Assembly: GCA_002256435.1 (NCBI GenBank)
Contig: NKJC01000001.1
Span: forward strand, 682,001-746,000
Direction of reading: 5' to 3'
Length of the DNA: 64,000 nt
DNA from: Chitinophagaceae bacterium BSSC1
GTDB lineage: Bacteria > Bacteroidota > Bacteroidia > Chitinophagales > Chitinophagaceae
This document shows, piece after piece, positions 24,601 through 34,220 of this stretch. Made by a program: the position numbers and the translations under genes. Numbering within the stretch: position 1 is the first letter of the stretch; the number at the start of each line of letters is the position of its first letter. The notes under the pieces are model-generated. The model did not search any database. It had not been told where the DNA came from and saw nothing but the letters and a program-made list of their open reading frames with translations.

Positions 24601-25932
24601 ATGAAAGTAATAATCCCTATTTGTTTGCTTTTCTGTTTTCAAACAAAACTAATTGCACAATCAGCGCTAGTTATACCAAAAAAGACTATCCAGATTGTAA
24701 CAACTGATATTAACAACTTCTGGCAGGCTTACGATAAAATCCTATCAACAAAGGATAGTGCAGAACAATATCGTTATTTAAATTCCTATTTTTTAGAGAA
24801 AGGGAGTCCCGGATTAAAAGCCATCATGTCTGTTAGAAATTATACAGCCACCTCCTATATTGACGCCATACACAACTATCCCAAATTTTGGGAATCCATT
24901 AGATTCAACACCCTTAAGGCTGAGACCTTTGCTAAAGAAATTGAGCAAGATGTCTTGAAAATTAAACAAGTATTTCCCAAGCTCAAACCAGCCACTATCT
25001 ATTTTACCATGGGTGCATTTCTAACAGGGGGCACCACAATGGATAGCATGATCTTGATAGGCAGTGAAATAGCATTAGCAGATGAAAAAATAGTAAGTTC
25101 AGAATTGCCCCAATCATTGGAACATTTGAAAACCTATTTCAAGTCAAATCCAATTCAACAAGTTGCTTTTTCCAATACCCATGAATTAATTCATACCCAA
25201 CAAAAAACTACCGTTTGTGATAATTTAATTGGGCAGTCTTTAATGGAAGGAGTTGCAGAATTTGTTGCCGTTACCGGTACAGGTAAATCTTCTAACCTAC
25301 CTGCTATGGAATATGGCAAAAAAAATCAACAAGCTATTCGCGATGCTTTTAGTAAGCAACTATTCAACAGTTTTACAGGTTATTGGCTGTATAGCAATGC
25401 TGACAATCCTTTTGAAAACCAACGAGACTTAGGATATGTAGTGGGTTATCAAATTTGCCAAGCCTATTATCAAAAAGAGAAAAACAAAAAAGCAGCAATA
25501 GAAAAAATGATCCTGCTAGATTATAACCAACCTGGTGATCTTGCAGCTTTTGTTGACCAATCGGGCTATTTTTCTAAGACCATGAAAACCCTACAACAAG
25601 AATTTGATCAACAACGGCCTTATGTAACCAAAATAGAACAGTTTGCCAATGGCGATAGCATGGTTAATTCAGAAATCAAAGAACTGACTATTCACTTTTC
25701 TACACCATTAGATGATCGATATAGAAACTTTGAACTAGGTCCTTTAGGTGAGTCCAACCTACTTCGCTTAGCTGCTTTTAAAGGAATGTCAACAGATAAA
25801 AAATCTGTCAGTTTTGAAATTCAATTAAAACCCAAACAACATTATCAACTGGTAGTAGGTTCTGGATTTAGGACTCAGGGAAAAGAAAGTAAATCTTTAA
25901 AGCCCTATCTAATAGATTTTACAACTCGCTAA
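24601..25932 (+). CDS. Exported zinc metallopeptidase-like protein (HExxH, DUF2268-like)
   Basis: The 443-residue product has a signal peptide (to about A19-Q20) and a gluzincin motif H194-E195-L-I-H198, with a glutamate in L-M-E216-G-V-A-E220-F as the probable third zinc ligand. This resembles the DUF2268 class of predicted zinc proteases. The C-terminal about 100 residues (I-K-E-L-T-I-H-F-S-T-P-L onward) look like an Ig-like/Big_5 beta domain. It lies 64 bases after the GH43 fusion and 11 before a second HExxH protein of similar size and layout, suggesting a paired function. Substrate unknown; periplasmic or secreted by inference. Confidence 0.75.
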   Translation: MKVIIPICLLFCFQTKLIAQSALVIPKKTIQIVTTDINNFWQAYDKILSTKDSAEQYRYLNSYFLEKGSPGLKAIMSVRNYTATSYIDAIHNYPKFWESIRFNTLKAETFAKEIEQDVLKIKQVFPKLKPATIYFTMGAFLTGGTTMDSMILIGSEIALADEKIVSSELPQSLEHLKTYFKSNPIQQVAFSNTHELIHTQQKTTVCDNLIGQSLMEGVAEFVAVTGTGKSSNLPAMEYGKKNQQAIRDAFSKQLFNSFTGYWLYSNADNPFENQRDLGYVVGYQICQAYYQKEKNKKAAIEKMILLDYNQPGDLAAFVDQSGYFSKTMKTLQQEFDQQRPYVTKIEQFANGDSMVNSEIKELTIHFSTPLDDRYRNFELGPLGESNLLRLAAFKGMSTDKKSVSFEIQLKPKQHYQLVVGSGFRTQGKESKSLKPYLIDFTTR

Positions 25933-25943
25933 ATTCTAACACA

Positions 25944-27317
25944 ATGAAAATTAGTTTGGTTTTTTTGCTCATTTTTAGCTTAACAATAAAAGCAGATGCA
26001 CAGGCTCCCATGATTATTACCAAATACTCAGAGCCTTTGTCTGTTTATAATTTCACAAAAAGTCTATTACCCTCTCAAGGTGATAATGCATTTAAAAATA
26101 TATTTACCCAATCCAATTACAATACCAAAAAATACCAAGACCTAATTGCTGCACTGGATACTTTAAGAATTGAATACAGCTATCAATTTACTGAATACCC
26201 TTATGGTTCAAAAGTGCCAGGCATGACCACCGGTTTGCTAAAAAAGAATTTGATAGCAGCAAATAGTTTAGAAGGTTTTAAGATAAGCTCCGTGGGTTTA
26301 ATTCCTAATAAAAACCTAGTTCAATTTACCCAAATACTTCAAGCATTTACGCCAGTTTACAAGAGCTTGATTTACGAGCCCAACAAGGGCCAGTTTGAAC
26401 AACAATTAGCAACCATTCAAGGATTTGTAAAGGACAAAAATCTGGCTGCTTTTTTTATGTCAGGAGTCAAGTTTTATGGTACTGAATGGGACAATTCTAT
26501 ACCACTTGAAATTGTATTACATCCATTACCAAATTCTCAAGGATTTACCGCAGAGGCTTTTTATAATGTAGGCGTGAGTGCTATACAAACTAATTTGAAA
26601 GATTACAATGTATTACTGAGTGTCATGATGCATGAAATTTTTCATATTCAGTTTGACGAACAGTCGCTTGAAACCAAAATGAAATTAGAAGGGTGGTTTT
26701 TCCAAAACTCATCTACTTCCAACAAATACGCCTATCTCTTACTCAATGAAGCTTTAGCAACAGCCATTGGAAATGGCTTTGTATTTGAACAACTAAATGG
26801 CAGTTTAGACAAAGGTGAATGGTATAATTGGCCCTATATTAATCAATTGGCCAAAGAAATTTATCCATTGGTACAAACCTATTTGAAAGAGGGCAAATCT
26901 ATTGACCAAGCATTTGTAGATAGCTATATCAAGATCTATGAACAAAACCATCCAAACTGGTTCAAAGAATTGAATCACACCATGACCTACCGGAATATGT
27001 TATCTCAACACCAATCAGATTTTCAGGTTGTCAGTAAACTTTACCCCTACTGTTCCATCTTTGAAGCTGAGGACCAAATTTCTGAAGGAAGTATAGAAAA
27101 AATAAAAGCTACTCCATTAACAAAAATCATCCTTGTATCAAAAGACAATACAACTAAATTAGCCCTAGTTAAAAAACAGTTTCCTGAATTAAAAGATTGG
27201 AAATATGATTCCAAAAAAGAATTCACTGTTTCAAAACTTTTAGATGACCATACTTGGCTCTACGTTATTAATCAAATAAATTCTAGTACCGAATCCTTGA
27301 TGAAACAACTTAAATAA
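25944..27317 (+). CDS. Second exported zinc metallopeptidase-like protein
   Basis: This 457-residue protein also has a signal peptide (ending K-A-D-A-Q, residue 20) and a zincin motif H230-E231-I-F-H234, with E269 in L-L-N-E-A-L-A-T-A as likely third ligand. It is not close to its upstream neighbour, but length, export signal and motif placement are similar, so the two may be old paralogs. Its stop overlaps the start of the next gene (TAATG). I cannot name a characterised family, and peptidase activity is inferred from the motif only. Confidence 0.72.
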   Translation: MKISLVFLLIFSLTIKADAQAPMIITKYSEPLSVYNFTKSLLPSQGDNAFKNIFTQSNYNTKKYQDLIAALDTLRIEYSYQFTEYPYGSKVPGMTTGLLKKNLIAANSLEGFKISSVGLIPNKNLVQFTQILQAFTPVYKSLIYEPNKGQFEQQLATIQGFVKDKNLAAFFMSGVKFYGTEWDNSIPLEIVLHPLPNSQGFTAEAFYNVGVSAIQTNLKDYNVLLSVMMHEIFHIQFDEQSLETKMKLEGWFFQNSSTSNKYAYLLLNEALATAIGNGFVFEQLNGSLDKGEWYNWPYINQLAKEIYPLVQTYLKEGKSIDQAFVDSYIKIYEQNHPNWFKELNHTMTYRNMLSQHQSDFQVVSKLYPYCSIFEAEDQISEGSIEKIKATPLTKIILVSKDNTTKLALVKKQFPELKDWKYDSKKEFTVSKLLDDHTWLYVINQINSSTESLMKQLK

Positions 27318-27601
27318 TGAAATCATCACAAATTCAAACCCTTCATCCTATAGCGGATAAAACCAATAAAAAGATTGCGCTTGATAAGTATGAAACCATT
27401 CGTGATCAACTGATTCAGATACTTCAAACAACAGAACCAACGCATACAGAACTCATGGAATTGTTGTACCAAAATGTCAAAGACTATTTTGTTGGAGGTG
27501 TACAATGGTATGGTGAAACCGTTAAATTAGATCTAGAAGCAAGGGGTATGATTGAACGCTTTGGCGCTAAACCAGAAAGGTATAGACTAAAAAAGGATTA
27601 A
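27317..27601 (+). CDS. DUF6958-like small protein
   Basis: The 94-residue cytoplasmic protein resembles DUF6958: a helical N-terminus, then V-G-G-V-Q-W-Y-G-E-T-V-K-L-D-L-E-A-R-G-M-I and a basic end. The final section (turn, then L-E-A-R-G-M-I-E-R, then R-Y-R-L) recalls the end of a winged-helix domain, so nucleic-acid binding is possible but unproven. It starts on the stop of the zincin gene (TAATG), so the two are co-translated. Confidence 0.7.
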   Translation: MKSSQIQTLHPIADKTNKKIALDKYETIRDQLIQILQTTEPTHTELMELLYQNVKDYFVGGVQWYGETVKLDLEARGMIERFGAKPERYRLKKD

Positions 27602-27710
27602 TACTAATAGGTTGTTGGCAACCGCCTGACCCCTAAAAGTTCCGCTTACACTTTTATCAAGTAGCTGATTGGTATTTTATTGCATATTGTATCTACCAAA
27701 ACAAACCTCT

Positions 27711-28418
27711 ATGAACCAGCAGCAAAAAATCTACTCGCCAAATTTCTGGGCCCGAATGGGCGGTATTGCCTATTTGATTATCATCATTGCTGGCGCTTCA
27801 GGAGAACTATTGATTAGAAATAAAATTGTGATTTCTAATGACCCGCAAACAACAGCTAATAATCTATTGAGTCATGCTTTACTTTGGAGAATTGGTATTG
27901 CAGGTGATTTGCTCATGCATGTTTGTGACCTTTTTCTATCCATTGCTTATTTCCAACTATTCCGCTTAGTCAATCGCCCTATGGCTAGATTGTCTTTGTT
28001 TTTTGGGCTCATGCAAACTGCTGTTTTAATTGCCAATAAAATGAACTTGGTCATGCCCCTATTATACTTGGAACATGCAGACAAATTGCAAGCATTTAGT
28101 CTACCCCAATTACAAGAAATGGCTTTTCTTTCTATACAAGCCCATGACTATGGATTTGGCAATGGTCTTATCTTTTTTGGTTTTGCCTGTATCATAGATG
28201 CCTATCTGATCATTCAATCCGGATTCCTACCAAAATTCCTTGGTTGGTTCATTGGTCTTGCTGGCATTTGTTATTTGATTAATAGTTTTACCCTTCTTTT
28301 AGCTCCTTCATTTTCACCTCAGGTATTTCCGGTAGTCATGCCAATCATTTTTTTAAGTGAATTATCACTCTGTTTGTGGTTACTCATCAAAGGCGTGAAA
28401 ATGGAAAAATCCAGCTAA
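27711..28418 (+). CDS. DUF4386-family integral membrane protein
   Basis: The 235-residue protein has about six to seven predicted transmembrane helices (for example I-A-Y-L-I-I-I-I-A-G-A, L-F-F-G-L-M-Q-T-A-V-L-I-A, and F-L-G-W-F-I-G-L-A-G-I-C-Y-L). It fits DUF4386, with the N-terminal A-R-M-G-G-I-A-Y-L and the loop D-P-Q-T-T-A-N-N-L. No function is established for this family. I start at the ATG at 27711; an upstream TTG at 27669 is in frame but adds a poor N-terminus. The 109-base gap upstream holds no gene. Confidence 0.8.
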   Translation: MNQQQKIYSPNFWARMGGIAYLIIIIAGASGELLIRNKIVISNDPQTTANNLLSHALLWRIGIAGDLLMHVCDLFLSIAYFQLFRLVNRPMARLSLFFGLMQTAVLIANKMNLVMPLLYLEHADKLQAFSLPQLQEMAFLSIQAHDYGFGNGLIFFGFACIIDAYLIIQSGFLPKFLGWFIGLAGICYLINSFTLLLAPSFSPQVFPVVMPIIFLSELSLCLWLLIKGVKMEKSS

Positions 28419-28462
28419 ATTCCATTGCTTTTATTAATTTACCGGAATACAATTAAGAGGTC

Positions 28463-29875
28463 ATGCGGATAGCTCCATATTTGGTCATACTAAGTCTTCT
28501 CTGTTTTTGCAATTGTCAAACTGCTCCAGAGCAGATTGAACAAAGCAAGCCAATTGAAAAAGAAGCACCAAATGGGGGGTTATTTTTACCAGATGGGTTT
28601 TCAGCCATGGTGGTTGCAGACAGTGTTGGTCTTACCAGACATTTTGCGGTAAATGACAACGGTGATATTTATATGAAGTTGCGGATCACCAATTCAGAGC
28701 CAGGTAATATGGCTATGCGCGATACCAATAGAGACGGCAAGATGGATCTGTTTCAAGCATTTGGAGACTATCCCAATGATGGCAGTTTTGCCACCGAAAT
28801 GCGGATCCACAATGGTTATCTCTATTTTAGTTCTGAACAAGTAGTTTATAGACAAAAAATAACGCCAGGCAAATTGGTTCCCGATGGCAAACCAGAAGTG
28901 TTGGTCATTGACCAACACCCCATCCAATGGCATAATGCCAAGTCTTTGGCATTTGACAATAAAGGAGGCATGTATGTCACTTTTAGCGCACCAACCAATA
29001 CCTGTGAGGACTGGGATTCCGGAACGGGTGATAATCCTGCTGGCGTAAAAGGTCATTTTCCTTGTTTGGAATTGATTACTCAAGCAGGCATCTGGAAATT
29101 TGATGAGGCCAAGCAAAATCAAACCCAAGCAGATGGCAAATTATTTGCAACTGGTATTAGAAGTGTAGTAGCCATTAGCTGGAATGAAAAGGACAATCAT
29201 TTATACGCCATTCAACACGGGCGAGATTATTTACACGAACACGCTCCTCAACACTATAGCAATTGGGATAATGCAGTACTGCCTGCAGAAGAGTTTATGA
29301 AAGTACAACAGGGAGAAAATTATGGTTGGCCTTATTCCTATTATGACCCGTTTAAAAAGAAAAGAATGAAGGCCCCAGAATATGAGGGGGATGGTAAGAA
29401 AATTGCAACTGGGTATGCCAACCCCATCATGGGTTTACCTGCACACTGGGCACCCAATGATCTATTGTTTTATAAGGGCAATCAATTTCCAGCTAGATAT
29501 AAAAACGGCGCATTTATTGCTTTTCATGGATCCACCAATCGCGTGTCTTATTCTCAAGGCGGATATATAGTAGCATTTATTCCTTTTGAAAATGGTAAGC
29601 CAACGGGTCAACTTGAAGTATTTGCAGATGGCTTTGCTGGAACAGATGTGATTAGAAAAATGGAAGAAGCCAAATTTAGACCCATGGGATTGTCTGAAGG
29701 ACCCGATGGATCCCTGTATATTTCTGAATCCAAAAAAGGAAGGATTTGGAAGATTTCATTTAAAGGAGATGCTAGCAAATTTGGCGTTGAGCAGTTAGCC
29801 GCAATGGAAAAAAGAAAGGAACGTGCCTATATTAAAACACCAGAAAAAAGCATTGATAGTTTGTACGCTAAATAA
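28463..29875 (+). CDS. Exported PQQ-type sugar dehydrogenase-like beta-propeller (sorbosone/glucose dehydrogenase family)
   Basis: The 470-residue protein has an N-terminal export signal with several cysteines (L-L-C-F-C-N-C), probably a lipoprotein anchor. A six-bladed propeller of the GSDH/L-sorbosone dehydrogenase family follows. Family-like motifs are I-Q-H-G-R-D-Y-L-H (about 251-259), E-N-Y-G-W-P-Y-S-Y-Y-D-P (about 286-297), L-P-A-H-W-A-P-N-D and A-F-H-G-S-T-N-R. Such enzymes oxidise sugars or related alcohols using PQQ; no PQQ-synthesis gene is in the window. The substrate is unknown. Confidence 0.82.
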   Translation: MRIAPYLVILSLLCFCNCQTAPEQIEQSKPIEKEAPNGGLFLPDGFSAMVVADSVGLTRHFAVNDNGDIYMKLRITNSEPGNMAMRDTNRDGKMDLFQAFGDYPNDGSFATEMRIHNGYLYFSSEQVVYRQKITPGKLVPDGKPEVLVIDQHPIQWHNAKSLAFDNKGGMYVTFSAPTNTCEDWDSGTGDNPAGVKGHFPCLELITQAGIWKFDEAKQNQTQADGKLFATGIRSVVAISWNEKDNHLYAIQHGRDYLHEHAPQHYSNWDNAVLPAEEFMKVQQGENYGWPYSYYDPFKKKRMKAPEYEGDGKKIATGYANPIMGLPAHWAPNDLLFYKGNQFPARYKNGAFIAFHGSTNRVSYSQGGYIVAFIPFENGKPTGQLEVFADGFAGTDVIRKMEEAKFRPMGLSEGPDGSLYISESKKGRIWKISFKGDASKFGVEQLAAMEKRKERAYIKTPEKSIDSLYAK

Positions 29876-29898
29876 TCAATAACCTAAAAATTTAAACC

Positions 29899-30321
29899 AT
29901 GGCAAAAGCTAATAAAACTGTTGAAACGCAGGCCAGCGTGGATGATTTTCTAGCAACCATCAAGGACACTGCTAAAAGAAAAGATTGCAGTAGCATTATT
30001 GCAATGATAGCCAAAGAAACCAAATTCGAACCCAAGATGTGGGGACCATCCATTGTAGGGTTTGGCAGTTATCATTATGTTTATGAAAGTGGCCGTGAGG
30101 GCGATGCTCCCCTAGTAGGACTTGCTTCCAGAGCCAGTTCCATTACTTTTTATATTGGATCAGATTATGCCAAGCAAGCAGAACTAGAAGCCAAACTGGG
30201 CAAGCATAAAAAAAGCGGAGGCTGTTTGCATATTGGCAAATTAGAAGACGTGGATCAAAAAACACTGATCACTATTATCAAAAATTCCATTGCGCAGCGA
30301 AAAAAAGAACACAAGTGTTAA
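29899..30321 (+). CDS. DUF1801 domain protein
   Basis: The 140-residue cytoplasmic protein is a DUF1801 member of the alpha/beta YdhG-like fold. Its core shows M-W-G-P-S-I-V-G-F-G (about 51-60), I-T-F-Y-I-G and a C-terminal H-I-G-K-L-E-D-V-D segment. Some family members act as iron-handling chaperones; most are uncharacterised. A second, more distant DUF1801 gene lies at 36299-36706. It starts 23 bases after the propeller gene and 12 bases before the next. Confidence 0.85.
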   Translation: MAKANKTVETQASVDDFLATIKDTAKRKDCSSIIAMIAKETKFEPKMWGPSIVGFGSYHYVYESGREGDAPLVGLASRASSITFYIGSDYAKQAELEAKLGKHKKSGGCLHIGKLEDVDQKTLITIIKNSIAQRKKEHKC

Positions 30322-30333
30322 ACCATACAACTT

Positions 30334-30816
30334 ATGAAAAAAGCTATCCTCTATTTATTGTCTACAGTTTTGATTCTTGCATTTGGGAATGACGCGTTTG
30401 GTCAAGACAAGCCTGCCAAATATGTTCCTGATGACCCAGCGCTATACAAAACTATTGTAGCCATGGATAGTGTTTTTTTTGACGCCTACAACAACTGCAA
30501 CTTAAAGCTGGAAAAATATGCCAGTATGTACGCAGATAATATTGAATTCTATCATGACCGCGGAGGCTTGTCTTCCGTAAAAAAAGACATAGTTGAATCC
30601 ACACGTCAATATGTTTGTGGCAAAGTGACAAGAGAACTCCAAAAAGGTAGTATTGAAGTGTATGGCATTCCAGGATTTGGGGCTGTTGAATTTGGTTTTC
30701 ATTGTTTTCACAATAATCAAGAACCCAATACCCCATCACATATGGCTAGGTTTATGATTATATGGGAAAATAAAAACAATGACTGGAAACTATCAAGAGT
30801 TGTTAGCCTGCATTAA
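30334..30816 (+). CDS. Exported DUF4440/NTF2-like protein
   Basis: The 160-residue product has a signal peptide ending D-A-F-G-Q (about residue 24), followed by an NTF2-like (DUF4440) domain: V-F-F-D-A-Y-N-N-C-N then Y-A-D-N-I-E-F-Y-H-D-R-G-G and a C-terminal A-R-F-M-I-I-W-E-N-K-N-N-D-W-K-L-S-R-V. Such domains bind small ligands or act as isomerases, but most exported members have no known role. The stop overlaps the next start (TAATG). Confidence 0.82.
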   Translation: MKKAILYLLSTVLILAFGNDAFGQDKPAKYVPDDPALYKTIVAMDSVFFDAYNNCNLKLEKYASMYADNIEFYHDRGGLSSVKKDIVESTRQYVCGKVTRELQKGSIEVYGIPGFGAVEFGFHCFHNNQEPNTPSHMARFMIIWENKNNDWKLSRVVSLH

Positions 30817-31193
30817 TGAAAAGGATTTGGAACATATTGTTATTGCTCAGCTTCCTGTTTGGATACTTACAGTGGGGCAAGGATCAACACTTATTCCTGT
30901 TTCAGGCCATTGGGGAATTGTATACAAAAGCAAAACTGCATCCCATGTCTGTGTTACACCCATTGACCCTTTTACCTTTTATAGGCATGCTTTTATTCCT
31001 TTCCACCATCTTTCAAAAAACACCAAGCAGAATCATCACTTTTGCTGGTGCTATTGGCATGAGTTCCATCATGCTCATGATTTTACTCATTGGAATACTG
31101 GGACCCAATTTTAAAATGCTGCTTTCTGTGCTGCCCTTTTTTACTTTTTTGTTTTTTGTAGTCAAAACAAATTGGAGAAAATTAGACATTTGA
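30816..31193 (+). CDS. Small integral membrane protein
   Basis: The 125-residue protein has about four hydrophobic segments (residues 5-20, 43-64, 72-90, 95-115) and an amphipathic loop L-Y-T-K-A-K-L-H-P. No family is recognised. It is translationally coupled to the NTF2-like gene by a TAATG overlap and ends 12 bases before the convergent fucosidase stop, with no visible terminator in between. A function cannot be assigned. Confidence 0.65.
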   Translation: MKRIWNILLLLSFLFGYLQWGKDQHLFLFQAIGELYTKAKLHPMSVLHPLTLLPFIGMLLFLSTIFQKTPSRIITFAGAIGMSSIMLMILLIGILGPNFKMLLSVLPFFTFLFFVVKTNWRKLDI

Positions 31194-31205
31194 ATGTTTG
31201 GTTCA

Positions 31206-32816
31206 TTAGATAAAATCTTGACCAGTAATTTTCAAACAATAAGCGTGCTCACAGGGTTTTTGCATGGGTAGTTGCAGTTTTAGACCATCTGATTCTCTAC
31301 TAAATTGCAATGTTCCATGGCCCAATAATTCCACATGTTCAATCTTACCTAAGACAATGCCACCAACTGACGCTAATGACTTTACATTCACACTACTGAT
31401 TCCATTTTCTGGCCAACCCATAAAATAGGCATAGAGTGTTTTACCCTTGGTAGTAAAACGAATATCTTCATGGGAGAAAGTCTTACGTTTGTTTTCATTA
31501 AACTGCGAAGCTGAATTCACTTCTTTCTCATTTTTTGCCACATCTGTTAATGGTCCAGCTCCAAAAATTTTCCAGGGTCTGGTTCCATAAATCCCTTCCT
31601 GATTTACATTCATCCACTTAGTAATACCTTCTAGGATATTGATTTCATCTTGATCCAACATACCACTGGCTGGTAAAGGGAAATTGAGCATCAGGTTGCC
31701 ATTCCGGCTAACGATATCAACCAACAAATCCACCACAGTTTTAACAGACTTGTACTTACCAATTCTATCCCTATTATAATGCCAATCACCTACACAGGTA
31801 TCCGTTTGCCATGCTGTAGGCCAAATACTATCTACAACACCTCTTTCTACGTCAAATACACAAATTCCCTTTTGTCCATCACCGTCTTCCGGGCGTTTAC
31901 TAGTATAAACTGCTTGGGTAATGCCACCATGTTTGGCAGCACTTTTATTATAAAGATGTGCTAATAAACTCAAGCCTTCGTCTTCAAAAGGCATGGGGCC
32001 GTCACAATACAACAAATCTGGATCATAACTTTCTACCAAATCCATCATTCTATCTAACCAATGTTTTCTCCAAGCTTGGGGAATGCCATTTTCATTCCAA
32101 TCCAATTTCTTGTTAAACACTTCCTCACACTTGCCATAAAAATCAAAGTATTTAGGATCCGCGCCATCATAGGGCACACCTGCCAATGGACCATCTTTAT
32201 CTGCACCTTTTGAAGTACTAAACCATTTATAAGTAATCCATAAATGGTCACTAATACCAAATTTCATCCCCTGCTTCCTAGCTGCTTTGGCAAAAAGACC
32301 AACAATATCTTTTTTGGGACCCATGTTAACTGCGTTCCATTTGTTGTGTTTGGAATTCCATAAATCAAAATTGTCATGGTGCACACCCATTGACATAAAA
32401 TATTGTGCACCTGCTTTCTTGTACAAGCCCATTAAAAAATCAGCATCAAATTGCTCCGCTTTCCAAAGTGGAATGGTGTCTTTATATCCAAATTTAGAAG
32501 GGTGTCCATAATGTTCTACATGGTGTTTGTATTGTTTATGACCTTGCAAGTACATATTACGCGCATACCAGTCTCCCGCTTCAATAGCAGATTGATTGCC
32601 CCAATGCGCCCAGATCCCAAACTTAGCGTCTCTAAACCAATCAGGAATTTTATAAGACCTTAGAGAAGCCCTACTTGCATTAAATGGACCATTTGCCATC
32701 CAATCAGGAGTATTATTCAATGTTGTATGGGGAGATAAAGCAAATCCAGGATTCAGTTGTAAGGCAGGCACACCCAGGGCCAAACTTTTCAAAATATTTC
32801 TTCTTGAAATAGACAT
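31206..32816 (-). CDS. Exported alpha-L-fucosidase (GH29)
   Basis: The 536-residue protein belongs to GH29, retaining alpha-L-fucosidases. Key signs are W-F-R-D-A-K-F-G-I-W-A-H-W-G (60-73), Y-F-M-S-M-G-V-H-H-D-N-F-D (139-151) and the nucleophile D272 in D-L-L-Y-C-D-G-P. The N-terminus carries a twin-arginine-like signal (S-R-R-N-I-L-K, residues 4-10). It lies 38 bases downstream of the PL22-like gene on the same strand, so the two are probably one operon aimed at plant or algal polysaccharide. No SusC/SusD pair is adjacent. Confidence 0.88.
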   Translation of the reverse strand: MSISRRNILKSLALGVPALQLNPGFALSPHTTLNNTPDWMANGPFNASRASLRSYKIPDWFRDAKFGIWAHWGNQSAIEAGDWYARNMYLQGHKQYKHHVEHYGHPSKFGYKDTIPLWKAEQFDADFLMGLYKKAGAQYFMSMGVHHDNFDLWNSKHNKWNAVNMGPKKDIVGLFAKAARKQGMKFGISDHLWITYKWFSTSKGADKDGPLAGVPYDGADPKYFDFYGKCEEVFNKKLDWNENGIPQAWRKHWLDRMMDLVESYDPDLLYCDGPMPFEDEGLSLLAHLYNKSAAKHGGITQAVYTSKRPEDGDGQKGICVFDVERGVVDSIWPTAWQTDTCVGDWHYNRDRIGKYKSVKTVVDLLVDIVSRNGNLMLNFPLPASGMLDQDEINILEGITKWMNVNQEGIYGTRPWKIFGAGPLTDVAKNEKEVNSASQFNENKRKTFSHEDIRFTTKGKTLYAYFMGWPENGISSVNVKSLASVGGIVLGKIEHVELLGHGTLQFSRESDGLKLQLPMQKPCEHAYCLKITGQDFI

Positions 32817-32854
32817 GACAATCGTTTTGGTTGATTACATCTAATTTAAGTAAA

Positions 32855-34105
32855 TCAATTGGTTTTTGCTATTTCTACCGCATAAACCTGTGACTCTCCT
32901 TCAAAATTGGCGCGGAAAATAATCCATTTGCCATCAGGACTAAAATGCACATTGGGTTCTAATTTGTATTGGTGCTTTTTCATATTCACCAATTTCTCGG
33001 CTTCAAAATGGTCACCATTTGGAGTGAATAAATAAATCCATTGTCCATTGGGTGCTTTTGCTACTGCGCCAGGATCTCCCCCATCACCGGCAAACAAGGT
33101 TTCGGTTGCATTACTAGTATAGTGAACACTCCATTCATTTTGCTGTAATCGAAATTTTGATTCTTTGCCTGTAGCAACTTCATATTTGCCCACAAAAAAT
33201 TCATTGCCTCTTGGTTGTTGTAAATCAAAATAAATATTCTTTCCATTTTTGCCAAACCATTCATGCCCCCAAATTTCCATATCCATACTACGATGATGGA
33301 TTTGGGTGATGGCCTTGGTATTTACATCAATGGTCCAAACCCTATTCACTTTATGCCAAGGGCCTTCATGACAAAACATGAGTAAACTAGGATTGGTAGA
33401 AGAAAACTGAACATGGTTCAGCCAAGCACTATCGGTAAAAATCTTATTCAATTTACCAGAAGCAACATCAATGGTAAAAAGAGTTTTAGGCAATTTTGCT
33501 TCATAGATTAAATTAAAATAGCTGCCCTTATTGGGATTGTTTTTCAAAATATCTTTTTCTGCTTCCGTAGCATAAGAGCCTGCCAATAACGTACCATTTA
33601 CGTTAACGGCAGAAATGCCAGATTTAAAATCAGCTGGGAATACAAAGACCAATTTTGGTTTTGTTTCACCTTGTTTCAGGGCAAATACAGAATCTTTGAT
33701 TTGATAAAAAACGGTTTTGGTTTTTTCACAAACCACTTCACCACTCATAGCAGTACGCTCATTGGTAATGCGCTTTGTTTTTAAGCTTGAAAGGTCAATG
33801 GAATACAATTGACGATTATTCAAATTTACCTGACCCGCTTCTACGTGTTTCATATCCGTTACATCTTCTGCTTTCTGTCTACTGCTATTATAAAACACCA
33901 TTTCATTTCCAATAAATGGATAATTGTGAAAATAAAAGCTTTGAGAGTTACCTTCTAAACTAGCGGAAAGTTTGACTATTCTATGCTTGGTATCCTTGTC
34001 AATCCAAGTGGCTGGCATTTTCTTACCACCGGTTTCTAAAACCTCTTGAGCTTTAGCAAACTGAACAAATAAGATCAATAGAAAAAGGGGGAGCAATAAT
34101 TTCAT
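32855..34105 (-). CDS. Exported oligogalacturonate lyase-like beta-propeller (PL22 type)
   Basis: The 416-residue protein has a signal peptide ending F-A-K-A-Q (about residue 20) and a seven-bladed TolB/WD40-like propeller. W-L-N-H-V-Q-F-S, M-F-C-H-E-G-P-W-H and M-D-M-E-I-W-G-H-E-W-F are the histidine-rich motifs of PL22 oligogalacturonate lyases, which split pectin oligomers with a bound metal. PL22 enzymes are often cytoplasmic; this one has an export signal. It is the first gene of the pair with the GH29 fucosidase. Confidence 0.82.
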   Translation of the reverse strand: MKLLLPLFLLILFVQFAKAQEVLETGGKKMPATWIDKDTKHRIVKLSASLEGNSQSFYFHNYPFIGNEMVFYNSSRQKAEDVTDMKHVEAGQVNLNNRQLYSIDLSSLKTKRITNERTAMSGEVVCEKTKTVFYQIKDSVFALKQGETKPKLVFVFPADFKSGISAVNVNGTLLAGSYATEAEKDILKNNPNKGSYFNLIYEAKLPKTLFTIDVASGKLNKIFTDSAWLNHVQFSSTNPSLLMFCHEGPWHKVNRVWTIDVNTKAITQIHHRSMDMEIWGHEWFGKNGKNIYFDLQQPRGNEFFVGKYEVATGKESKFRLQQNEWSVHYTSNATETLFAGDGGDPGAVAKAPNGQWIYLFTPNGDHFEAEKLVNMKKHQYKLEPNVHFSPDGKWIIFRANFEGESQVYAVEIAKTN

Positions 34106-34220
34106 GGCAATGATTTATGGGTTTAATGTGCAATCTTCTCTCAAACTAGCATTTTTACAACCTTGGCCATCCTGTGGCAACCTGATAGTTCTTATTCCAC
34201 TTTGATTTAACTTTAGGTCT

